64,000 nucleotides of DNA from Planoprotostelium fungivorum (taxonomy: Eukaryota; Evosea; Variosea; Cavosteliida; Cavosteliaceae). Under the pieces are notes generated by a model. That model saw only the letters and a program-made list of their open reading frames with translations, was not told the DNA's origin and ran no database searches. Each line of letters opens with the position of its first letter. Positions within the stretch are counted from its first letter, which is position 1. The stretch spans positions 1-64,000 of the forward strand of contig MDYQ01000240.1 in NCBI GenBank assembly GCA_003024175.1, in the 5' to 3' direction. Shown here piece after piece: positions 15,665 to 26,238 of this stretch. Position numbers and translations under genes: made by a program.

Positions 15665-18600
15665 ATGAAAAGCATACTCTATGCACTCCTCCTCACCTTC
15701 ACTCTCTGTCACGCTCAGGTGCCTTTTGCTCTCATGAGAGACCCCTGACCCCCTCAGGTATATCTTCTATCCGTATCGACCTTCCCTCGCACTGGTTTCT
15801 TCTCTCCCGTCTACTCTTCACCCAGTCCGGCTTATTTCTCTTTCGCCACCAGTATACCTAATGGAAAGGGTGAAGACAATCTGGGTCTCGTATTCAAGGC
15901 CACGTGTGACGGTCAACTCGTATCGCAGGATTCGATCTGTTCCACTTATCAATTAGCTGCCTACGGACCCAACTTAGCCCAAGATCTCTCCTTTCCAGTC
16001 AACATTACGGTGACCCAAGCAGGTGTCGTGTTCTTTGACTCTGCATCATCTCATGAACCCGTCATCTCTGTATTCTGATACGAAATTCAGTCGTCATCAA
16101 TGTTGTACCTGAACAAGATTATACCGTAGACCGGATCAGCTATCTGTCGTTCAAATCTTCGCTACCCCATTTTATTGGATATAACACGACGTCCTCACCA
16201 TTACAAACCAATTTTGAAAAGTATGCCCTTGTTCGGGCCAACAGTACGACGAGAGCCCTGGGGTCAGGTGATGTGATGATCTGACGTGCGGGCGACACTG
16301 ACTTACGATAGAATGCCCCTTTTATCTGCGCCCTCAGGAGAACATCAAGACGTTTTCCCTGAGCGTGCAGAATTATGCTTCGTACAAGTATCTGGGTGTC
16401 ACTTATCCTTATATTCCGTTGATCTGTGCGATCGATCAGCCCGCATTTCTTTTGAGAGATGGTTCCTCAGTAAGGGTGAGCGTCTCTCGTCATTTATCAC
16501 ACCATCTCATCGCCTCTCACAGTTCTTGGATGAATTTACGTGCGTCAACTTTGCAAATCAGGGGGACTTGACCTACACTCTCGTATCTGCTCAGTCGAAT
16601 CCTACCACCGTCATATCTTCCTCAGGAAACTCATTTGCAACGTGCACCAAGGTTGGCAGTTCGATCGACACGTACGCTTTGATCAAGATTCAAACCACCA
16701 ATCTGTACGGCAAAGTATACATCAACGGTTTCCCATACAATGCATCTCCCTCGCGAGCCATCGATGTGGCTATCAACTGCGGAAACCAGAATCAGGTTTC
16801 TATCTCAGCCGTTGTCCATCCAGGTGAATCGTGTTGCATCTCTTGGCTGACTTTGACTAGCTCAAACGATCGACATCAGCCCTACACAGCCTCAACTATC
16901 TCTGTCGAATACAGTTGCACGAATCAATTTTCCGGCGGGATTATTACCACCAACTGATAGAGCCGACGCTCTAGCCATGGCATCAGGATATACATCTTGG
17001 TGAGACTTCATGATATCTCAGCACTCTAACGTAAGGATAGTTCAACCTCTCCTCTGACTGTGGATTACGGTGGCTTTAGCAATACCAAATACAGTTGTGA
17101 GTGCAAAGTTTTTACTCGACATCATTGACCTGTTCAGTGTGTTACACAGTGACCACTGAGACGGTTGTGGACGTACCCTCTTGGCAATCGGCTTTCGTCA
17201 TCCGACCACCTAGTGGCTACTGCTTGAAAGCCGATGGTATCCCCAGTCCAGCACAAACTGTCATCAGGCTCAGCTCTTTGAATGCATCTACATTCTCTTA
17301 CGAAGATAGCAACACTCCTCTCTACACGATCACTTGTTCCGACGATATCTTGTATGTATCAAATATTGTGAATGCTGCCAGAATCGTCTTCACATTAGGT
17401 GAGTTTTCCGCATTTATTCCAATTCGAATTGAAGAGAAACAGTACAAATTGACCCTTTGGGCGTATACGGAAAGACGTACGATATCAACGGTCTCACTGT
17501 CCTTCAGTACCCTCCATTGTCCACATCAATTGGCGTTCGCTCCTTCACCACCACCGGAACCGTCTCTCATCTATCGATCGCCCGTCAATCGTTGGTAAAT
17601 AATAAGCGTGAGGTTAGTGGCAGCTTTCCACCTACTGTCAACAATCTACTCACCCCTGGACCCGCTTCTCAGTTCATCGTGGTTGTCACCGGACAAGGAC
17701 AGTTTACCAATGTCTTAGGAACCTGTGAGTCGCAGTGAGATGATGATTCGTATGTGACGCAACGATAGACATCGACCCGGTGGCGACATCCGCAGAGAGC
17801 TCCACTTCATCGTCAACGGAGAGTACCACTTCCACCGAGAGCTCTACTACATCATCAACGGAGAGTACCACTTCCACTGAAAGTACTACTTCTTCCACTG
17901 AGAGCTCTACTTCCACTGAGAGCTCTACTTCCACTGAGAGTACTACATCGTCAACGGAGAGCTCTACTTCCACTGAGAGTACTACATCGTCAACTGAGAG
18001 CTCTACTTCCACTGAGAGTACTACATCGTCAACGAAGAGCTCTACTTCCACTGAGAGTACCACTTCCATTGAGAGCTCCACTACATCATCAACGGAGAGT
18101 ACCATTTCCACTGAGAGCACTACATCGTCAACGGAGAGCACCACTTCTACAGAGAGCACCACTTCAACCGAGGGCACCACTTCTACAGAGAAAACCACTT
18201 CAACCGAGAGCACCACTTCCACAGAGAGCACCAATACATCGTCAATGGAGAGCACCACTTCCACTGAGAGCTCGTCGAGTGAATCTACCACCTCTACCGT
18301 CAGTACAACCTCTAATGACATCACCACCTCTTCTGCAGAGGGCTCGAGTTCTTCATACTCTGAGAGCACAACATCATCGGCAGAGACTTCATCTTCATCA
18401 TCTACGGAGAGCGCGAGCGTCAGCACGGCTTCCTCAGATAGCACATCATCCATGGATATCGACGACATCGATTCCACTTCAGAGGCCGAGACATCATCTG
18501 AGATCGAGCCAACTTCCGTGGACATGACATCAACTGTGAGCACGCTGCCTTCAACAACCACATCGAGCTACAACACCAGGTCCTCTTCAGAAGAAATTCT

Positions 18601-18784
18601 GCCCACTGTATCAGAGAGATCATCTACCAGCGACGACAACACGGTTTACTCCAACAATGGTATGTTCAGTGACGCCGCGACGACATCTACCGAACCATCT
18701 GGCGCGCTAGCGAGCAGTGCAGGGACTGTCACAGCATCCATGTTCTACATCGTGATCGTGATGATACTCGCCGTCAACTTGTGA
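15665..18784 (+). CDS. secreted Ser/Thr-stalk surface protein, family member A
   Basis: Start ATG at 15665; exon 1 encodes only a signal peptide (MKSILYALLLTFTLCHAQ). Exon 2 carries GFFSPVYSSPSPAYF, shared with the paralogues. Later exons contain the family blocks VPSWQSAFVIRPPSGYC, DGIPSPAQT, NTPLYTITCSDDILYVS, YGKTYDINGL..LQYPP and FIVVVTGQGQF. The reading frame stays open through all joins when the 16840s intron is taken with its acceptor at CTAG|CTCAAACG. A long stalk of Ser/Thr/Glu repeats follows (17780-18540), then a hydrophobic end (MFYIVIVMILAVNL) like a GPI-anchor signal. The stop ends at 18784. Probably a cell-surface adhesion, coat or recognition protein; no outside family recognised. 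Confidence 0.85.
17800..18300 (+). repeat. stalk minisatellite (TTSTESTTSSTES-type) in gene A
   Basis: In-frame tandem units of 12-45 bases based on TCTACTTCCACTGAGAG and variants code for a Ser/Thr/Glu stalk. The antisense strand is also open for 285 codons here because the repeat has no stop in that frame; this is a by-product of composition, not a gene. Confidence 0.9.
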
Positions 18785-19735
18785 AGAGATGGAAGATAAA
18801 ACGATTCACGACCACCTTCTTCATCGACACCACCTGATCTTACAGTATCCTATTCCATTATTGCACCCTTCGAACGTGAATATGTGAGGTCGATCATCCG
18901 ACCAGTCGCGAGAATTTGACTGGTGAAGCACTTGATATGTCTGTGATCCAATCGAATCGTTCATCTCACCATCCTCGACATCGTAGTGATATCGAACCGC
19001 AGTACCTCCTCGAGAGTGGTCTCTTATATAATTCAGCTTCAAGAGGTTGCATTGAATGTGACGAGGGGAAAAAATGAGCGCAACAACGTCAATCACGAAC
19101 AGAGATGACGGTCTCACAACATTTTGAGAACAGTTCCCTCTAGTATCTCTTGAACTCTACTTCTTCTCGAGCGTGATGTGCCTGAGGAATGCTCGTTGTT
19201 TGCTGTAGGACGTTCAAATGAAATTCATCATAGATCATCGCGATCCGACCTGGCTCGTCTTGATACACCTATCACTGACGATTGGAGAATATCATTTATA
19301 GCACAAAATCGACACATGTAAGTAGAGCGCTTGATGAAACGAGCTGAGGTAGTCACGTGAGAAAGACAATCAGTCATCTATCTCAAATATTACTTGAGAA
19401 GCCATGATCATCAGGGAGTGCCTAATGCGATATGTTTGCGTTGTATCTCGGAACGCCCTTCCCCAACATGTCTGTTAGTATACAGAGAACCTCACTTTCG
19501 TCTAATTGACAGTCGCAGTGTCATCGTCCTCTGTACCAAACGGCTCCACGCGGAGGAGATTGACGTTCGGCAGCGCAAAATCACAGGAGTGAGTGATTCA
19601 TCGACAAAAAGATGTCTTTCTCGAGAGTTCTTTCATTCGGTTCCACTTTTCCGCTGTCTATTCGGTCTCGTTGTTTGTGTCAACAGCCAACAAGAGTTCC
19701 GTCTGGCCTCCTTCATTCTCCCTCCCAATCGCAAG
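18785..19735. other. intergenic between paralogues A and B, no gene seen
   Basis: About 950 bases with no supported gene. It must contain the gene A 3' end and the gene B promoter. An open frame runs into gene B from 19394, but the signal-peptide Met at 19736 fits the family better. Confidence 0.5.
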
Positions 19736-22700
19736 ATGAGAAGCACACTCTGCCTCTTGCTCTTCGTCACCCTCTGTCAGGCACAGGTATGATACTCTCT
19801 CGTGCTATACAACTCACCTCCTTTCAGAAGTACATCTTATCCATATCAACCTTACCCTCCACCGGCTTCTTCTCCCCCATTTATTCTGCACCTTCTCCGG
19901 CTTATTTCGCTTATTCTACTACCGTCACTTATGGATCTCCTGCTCGTGTGGCACTTTTCTGCGATGGTCAGCCGATGCTCTCGGCTTCAGCCACATGCTC
20001 CACATTTCAAGTTGTAGTATACACGGCGAACAATCAGACGCTTCAGCTGTCCCCTCCTGTCAACGTCACAGTGACCCAAGGGAGTGAGCGATCATCATGC
20101 GATGCCTTGAACTGAAGCGTCTGCAGTCATCGATAGCATCGCGGTTGGACAGGTCTATAAGGCCAGCGGCCCCACATTCTTGCAGTTCAACTCCACTTTA
20201 CCGTATTCCACCGGTGTCAACACCGCACCGACGGGTGCTTTGTTCCAGAGATCATTCGCAGTCGCTGCTAACTCGACGACCAATTTCAATGGCTTAGGTG
20301 AAGTAACACATCTATGACTGATCTGATGATGAACAGTGTACCCCATCTATCTACCACCACAGGAAACAGTCAAATCGTTTTACGTGGATGCGAATACTGT
20401 CGGGGTTTTCAAGTACCAGGGAGTCACTTATTCCGGTAGCTTATCAGCTTGTACTACAGATCGACCTGGTTACGTATTGAGAGACAAGATAACGCCTTTG
20501 GTGAGTCGTGTTCTCATCATCTGATCGTCGTGCACACATCATGGACTGAAAGTCTCTAGATCGCTGACAGCTACACTTGCACTTTAGTTTCTCGAAAAGG
20601 ATTTTACAACTTCACCATCGTTACATCTGATTTTCCCCCCACCGCCGTCGTCTCATCTTCTGGCACCTACATCGTCCCCTGCATCACCGTTGGCAATTCG
20701 AGCAACACATATTCTCTCATCAAATTGAACGCGACCGATCTGTACGGCAAAGTCTCGATCAATGGATCGATCTACGATTTCGACCCTACAAAAGCTTTTG
20801 ATGTGGCGATGAATTGTGGAACGAGCGATCAGATTGTCATCTCAGCTGTCATCACACCAGGTGAAGATATAATTCGATCGTGATAGTATGATCGCTGAAT
20901 GAATTCACAGTTCAAGTGATTAACGTCGATGCGTCACAGCCGTCAGTGTCGCTGGTCACCTCGGCGGCTCAGATCAATTATCCGGCAGGAATTATAGCAC
21001 CGAACAGTGCTTCAGATCCTCTGGCTCAATTGGTCGGATACACATCATGGTGAGACATGGAAATGAGATCTGATCACGTCCTGACTCCATCGTAGCACTT
21101 CCTCTCCCACAACTCTGAACTTGGGAGGTACTTACAGCTACCAGTACAGCTGTGAGTCGAAGAGATATTTACCATCGTCACTCACTCGTTCAGTGTGTTA
21201 CACGATGACTGACGAGTCAGTCGTCACGGTTCCGTCGTGGAAAGCAGCTTTCGTCATTCAGCCACCCAGCGGTTACTGTTTGAGGTCTGATGGCATACCC
21301 AGCCCGGCTGGAACGTCCATCACACTCCGCTCTTTCAATTCATCCACCTTGTTTTATGAAGATGCCAACACTCCCCTCTTCACGATCACTTGCTCGGACG
21401 ACATCTTGTACGTCTCACAATTTGTACAAACCGCTGACGTGACGTTCACTTTGGGTGAGAGTCATCCTTCGAAACACGATGGAAGCTGAGATTCACAGTG
21501 AGAATCGACGGACAAGGTACATACGGACAGACGTATGACATCAACGGTCTCTCCATCTTTCAGTACCCACCCATCACCACATCGGTTGGTGTGCAGACTT
21601 TCAGTGTTACTGGAACCACTTCTTACCTGTCTGTCGTCACTGCCTCAGTTTCGACTTCGAAGCGGAGCGTCGTCACCTCGAGCACGACGACCGCCAACAA
21701 TCTGAAGTCGAACGGACCGGCTTCTCGATTCATCGTGGCGGTCACGGGACAAGGACAGTTTATCAACAATTTGGGAACCGGTGAGTTGAATTGAAGTCAC
21801 GATGCGTGTCGTTGACGTGACATCAGACGTCGGAGTCAATTCGGGCTACGACACTTCGTATCAGTTTGTACCCGCCAGTACGACTTCATCTTCATCCTCC
21901 GTAGAAAGCACAACCTCTTCGTCCACCGTGGATAGCACAACCTCTTCATCCTCCGTAGAAAGCACAACCTCTTCATCCTCCGTGGACAGCACAACCTCTT
22001 CGTCCACCGTGGACAGTACAACCTCTTCGTCCACCGTGGACAGTACACAGTCTTCGTCCACCGTGGATAGTACAACTTCTTCGTCCACCGTGGATAGCAC
22101 AACTTCTTCGGAGAGCTCAAGTACAACTTCCACGGAGAGCTCGACTGAATCGTCCACCGAGAGTTCAACTTCCTCCACTACAGTGGATAGCACAAGCTCT
22201 ACGGATAGCTCAACATCATCATCCACCGAAAGCGCAACTTCCTCCAGCTCTACAACTTCCATGGACAGCACAACAACCTCCTCCACCACAACTACATCCG
22301 TGGAAAGTACAATGTCTACGGACAGCACAACCTCCACCGAAAGTAGCACATCATCCACAGAGAGCACGACTTCATCATCCAGCTCTTCTTCTTCGACGGA
22401 CTCGACAGCTGCAAGCACGTCCTCATCTTCCTCATCCTCATCTGCGGACAGCACATCTTCTGACCAAGATACAACCTCAGAAGATGACACTACCTCTATT
22501 GAGACTTCTGCCAGCACACAGCCGTCAAGCACACGGTCTTCAAGCACTGCCACATCTAGAACAGAGAGCACAACAACGTCCAGCGTCAGCTCTACGACAT
22601 CAGCGGACGTCTCTACAACTTCCTCAGCAGGCTCGTCCATCACCGAAGTTGTCACAGACTCTACCAGCAGTGACACAGCGAGTGATGCATCCACGTCCAG

Positions 22701-22806
22701 CTCATCTTCGGATACTTTCACTCACACAGCAACATCCGTGAACCATGTGGACGCTGTTCAGCCGTTCATCTTCTTCATCGTGGCCATTCTCTCCATCTTA
22801 TTGTGA
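19736..22806 (+). CDS. secreted Ser/Thr-stalk surface protein, family member B
   Basis: Exon 1 (19736-19786) is the signal peptide MRSTLCLLLFVTLCQAQ. The intron is 19787-19827, and exon 2 (19828-20083) has TGFFSPIYSAPSPAYFAYS. The other family blocks follow in order: VTYSGSLSACTTDRPGY, DLYGKVSINGS, INYPAGIIAPN, VPSWKAAFVIQPPSGYC, CSDDILYVSQ, YGQTYDINGL..FQYPP and FIVAVTGQGQF. The stalk is a Ser/Thr/Val/Asp repeat (21880-22500). The C-terminus is hydrophobic (FIFFIVAILSILL), probably a GPI-anchor signal. It lies in tandem with A, about 950 bases downstream. Most Cys and aromatic positions are shared with A and C, so a common fold is likely; the stalk sequence is not shared. Confidence 0.87.
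21880..22140 (+). repeat. stalk minisatellite (TTSSSTVDS-type) in gene B
   Basis: About nine in-frame 27-base units coding for TTSSSTVDS or TTSSSSVES. The sequence differs from the stalk repeats of A and C, so each paralogue has built its stalk from its own unit. Confidence 0.9.
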
Positions 22807-22889
22807 AGATGAACTATAAACAAGTTGAACTGTTTCACATTGAACGAGTCTACATCTGACCGTGAGATATTTGCAAGCTTTATTAGTCT

Positions 22890-25800
22890 TCACTTTCTTC
22901 TTTGTTGCTTTCTCGCTGGTCCTTTCCCCCTTGTCGCCCTCTTCTTCGATTTCTCTTCTCTCTTCTCTTCCTCTTCGTCTTCCTCTTCTTCCTCTTCTTC
23001 GTCCTCTTTATCATCTTCCTCTTCCATTCGATCTTTCGGTTCATATTTCGTGATCGATCTTAACGCTGCTAACATCTTCTTCGATTTTTCCATCCTCTAG
23101 ATCGACTCAGTCACCCTCTCCATGTCTTCCTACCTTTCCCCGTGCATTCGTGGTCTTGATCAGGGTCGTCATCCCTCTCACCTCGACCACATCAATCTGA
23201 TGTCTCCATCATCATCACATTCTCCGTGGGATGACAATTCACCGTGGGTAGGTCATCGATCAAGTGAGTGACCACGTGAACCCGTTGAGGTTTTGGAAAA
23301 CGGATGCTAGTCGTTCTCTCTTTCGGATCCTTCAAAAAGTCACCCACTACTCTGCAGCGGGGACAGTGGTCCGCCTTCACTTCTGGAAATGGCAAACTCC
23401 AATCATCAGCTAATAGAGGTGATCTCTTCAGTTTTACGATGACGTCCATCAGATCGCGGGACAATTCCATGAAGATCTTGATTTGTTTCAGGTCCCTCTT
23501 CTTCTTTCCTCTCTCGAAATTGAGCATGTATGCGATGAGGGGAGACATCATCTTGTAGTGGTCCAACGCGTCGCGGAAGTTTACGTAATTGGCCGTCAGC
23601 ACTTCTCATGCCAGTGTAATTCTCTGCTAAAAAGAGATGCTTCAACAGGGGGATTCCTCTTGAAAAGTTGTATCCCAGCACGGCTGTAATCCAAGATTTG
23701 ATGAACGTACAGTACGGCTGATGCGAGTGAGTGGACGGATCGACACGATGACTTCACCGTGGTGGAATCGATTTCGATGCCTTGAGACACGTAAGATCGA
23801 CGAACTCGATTCATCAATCGCCCAATGATTTCTTGATGGCCCTCTTCGAGGAGGGAGGATGTTTGAAGCAAAGTATGAAGGTAACCCATCATCTTTGGCA
23901 TCATGATGACTCCTCCGTAGGTTGCGACGAGACCAGTGATCACAAGACTGTCTGTGTAGACGAGATCGGGCATGATGCAGATGATCGCCTCGTATGGTGT
24001 GTGCCTCTTGTACTGTTTGCTATGATTCCGCAGTCCACGCCAGTCAGAGAGGATCTCGTGTTTCCCCATTCGAATGGCTTCCTGTGAGCAGAGATGAAAG
24101 AGTGATCCAATCTCTCGTGTCTCTCACCTGTGCGAATCGGTTCATGATCGTTCGCACGCTGTGATCTACCCTGGCTATCATGCCTCTGGACACTCCATCA
24201 AGCTGAACCAAGTCTTTTCCAGACATGTAACTACTCAGTATGTAGTCCAGTATGTCGTTCGGTACGTTCTTCAATATTCCCATGCGATCCTTCTCCATCT
24301 TCTTCCTCTTGTCCTTCTTCTCCTTCTTTGTCGTGGTGTGATTCACGCGTGACAACATAGATCGAAAGTAGTCAGAAGAAGCTCCGAATTGTACCACGAA
24401 CTGATCCTGTCGTCTACGTTTGAGATGACGTCGACACACAGAACGATCTCACTGCATCATCGTGAACGAAAAACACCATGGCTGCGCTGTCCACCTTCTC
24501 GCCGTTCAATTTACAAAGTACTGCAACCGTGTCAATCTCGAATGTTTCATGATGATGAACCACGATCACGATGTCACCTGGAAACGAGCATCTTCCAAGA
24601 CCATCGAATGTCAACTCTTGCCGACCATCTTGGAGGCTGACATCGATCGATATCGACCGATCACGCAATCTCACCCCATGTACGTATTTCTGCCGTGATA
24701 GAGTCCCAATCTCAGCTCTTCCATCAAGATCTCTTCTGCGTCATCACAGGAGTCGATGATGGTTCTACACCTCTGCGATCCTCTTCCTCGTGATGTCCTT
24801 TGTATAATCGGTCGTGAGTTGGTTGAAGTTGTACCCATAGTACAAGGCTTCCGTTCTGTCTGGATCTGTCTTCCACACCCTCATCGCCTTCACCATTTGT
24901 CTCACGTACTGTTCCTTCCCTGTGAATATGACCGGAGGTTTCTTACCTTCTATGAAATGATCAGGAGATAGACTAGATACATGTTTCTACCTAGAGCGAA
25001 GATCTTGAAGACAAGTTGTATCCTCTGTCCTTTCATGAGAGGTAAAGACCTATACTCGCACTGTCGAAAGAAGGAGAGGATCTGATAGCGGTGGTGACTG
25101 AGTTGAGAAGTCCAATGGTATTTTGTGTCTCGGTTGGTGGATACCAGGATGGTACCACCTATATCAAGCTGAGATGGATGTGTACGGTGATGATGAGATC
25201 GACATGAGGTGGTTGATGATCGAGTTGCGATGGTAATAGAAGATGATGAACGTGGGAAAATCAAAATCACCCGTGTGATGGGTTGGCAAGGTGACGATTA
25301 GGTATCCGAAAAAACCCTCATCATCCAGATCCTGTTCGTTCTTCAACTCTCATCGTTCAGCATCATCATCTAACATACTTGTGCCGGCCAATGGTGTGCG
25401 AATTCTGATTCCTCTTCCAATTTTGATTCCTCTTCCAATTCTGATACCTCCAAAGTCATGCTGTGTAGTGCCAAATCTACTTCGTCACTATACATAGCTC
25501 TCCCAAGACCTTCCGTGATCTACATCGGCATCACATCCTTTCATCGAATATTGATGCGTAAAAGATCAAGATTGGACTAAATGGCCGAGATGTTGATGCA
25601 TACCTCTCTCAATTCTAATTTCAACAGTTTCAACCACTGTTCATTCTGTATAGAAACCTGAATTATATCAGAATCGCCAAAGACAATCTCAGAGGTGTCA
25701 CCTCATTTCGCTCACTACCTGCTTTCCATTGGTAAGTGTGATCATTCACTCTTGTTCCAGTGCTCTTGAGTGCGGTCAACAACAGGGGATGGAGTGGTAG

Positions 25801-26012
25801 TCCAAGCAGTCCGAAGTCTTTCACTTCGATTCCTGGCAGCACATTACATCTCTCAAACAGTATGTCAAGGCTGTTTTCTTTACTCGGTGGTGCACGATCG
25901 AAACCATCCTTCAAGATCTGACGATACGTCTCTTCTGTTTCAACGTTGGCTTCACAGAAGACGAACAAGAATTCTCACTTGTGATCTTTGTACCTTTTTG
26001 GTTCTGCGGCAT
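22890..26012 (-). CDS. 2OG-oxygenase-like / F-box-like protein, tandem copy 1
   Basis: Start ATG at 26012 (MPQNQKGTKIT), joined over a 44-nt intron to KETYRQILKDGFDRAPPSK. The N-terminal ~300 residues follow the layout of a protist/fungal 2OG-Fe(II) oxygenase family: W..LLK..L, ITEGLG, GYLIVTLPTHHTGG, YHWTSQL, QILSFFRQCEYRSLPL, KGQRIQLVF. The expected iron ligands are missing: H.D is replaced by E.D near EQDLDD, and the His of CEHEV by Tyr. An SSDYFRSML segment and an F-box-like motif (LKNVPNDILDYILSS) follow, then a helical C-terminal half. The last exon (22890-23093) is a Glu-rich tail ending in basic KKRATRGKGPARKQQRRK. Possibly a ubiquitin-ligase adaptor with a dead enzyme fold; function is inference. 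AATAAA lies just downstream on the minus strand. Confidence 0.72.
24032..24283 (-). repeat. 252-bp tract identical to 27573-27824
   Basis: Read base by base against the tandem copy, this stretch shows no difference over 252 bases. It covers the F-box-like exon end, the whole 46-nt intron (24082-24127) and the start of the next exon. Sequence on both sides diverges clearly. Identity across an intron points to recent gene conversion. Confidence 0.9.
25403..25446 (-). repeat. 18-bp in-frame repeat present only in tandem copy 1
   Basis: Direct repeat of TTGATTCCTCTTCCAATT, coding on the minus strand for ELEEES/KLEEES. It adds about twelve acidic residues before EFAHHWPAQ. The second copy at about 28960 lacks it. 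Confidence 0.75.
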
Positions 26013-26238
26013 GTGATACCGATTTGTGATGTGATTAGGTGCTTTTTACCCACTTTCAATTCTCCATTCGGTCGCACGAGACGTCACAACGACATCGTGG
26101 ATGTAGAAGCTCACGTCAGGAGACTATTAGAGGCTGAGATCCTCAAATAAGATGGTAACAAAGTTGCAACATTGAGACAGGACTATTCCACCCGGATGCG
26201 TCACACCGTGAAATATTTGCAAACTTTATTACTAATCT

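Noticed and set aside
16930-16990. Apparent frameshift/stop (TGATAG) in surface gene A
   Set aside because: Using the acceptor CTAG|CTCAAACG in the phase of paralogue B gives a continuous frame (AQTIDISPTQPQLSLSN...ADALAMASGYTS); the stop belongs to a wrong frame.
17704-18561. Long minus-strand open frame (285 codons, Val/Ser/Glu-rich) opposite gene A
   Set aside because: It mirrors the stalk minisatellite; repeat units without stops keep the antisense open. No start context, domain or intron support. The same holds for 21861-22721 and 61212-61427.
25940-26012. Two-base frame difference between the tandem F-box-like copies near the start codon
   Set aside because: Both copies have a GTGAG...ACAG intron there (44 and 42 nt); after splicing both read KIT-KE(T/M)YRQILKDG.
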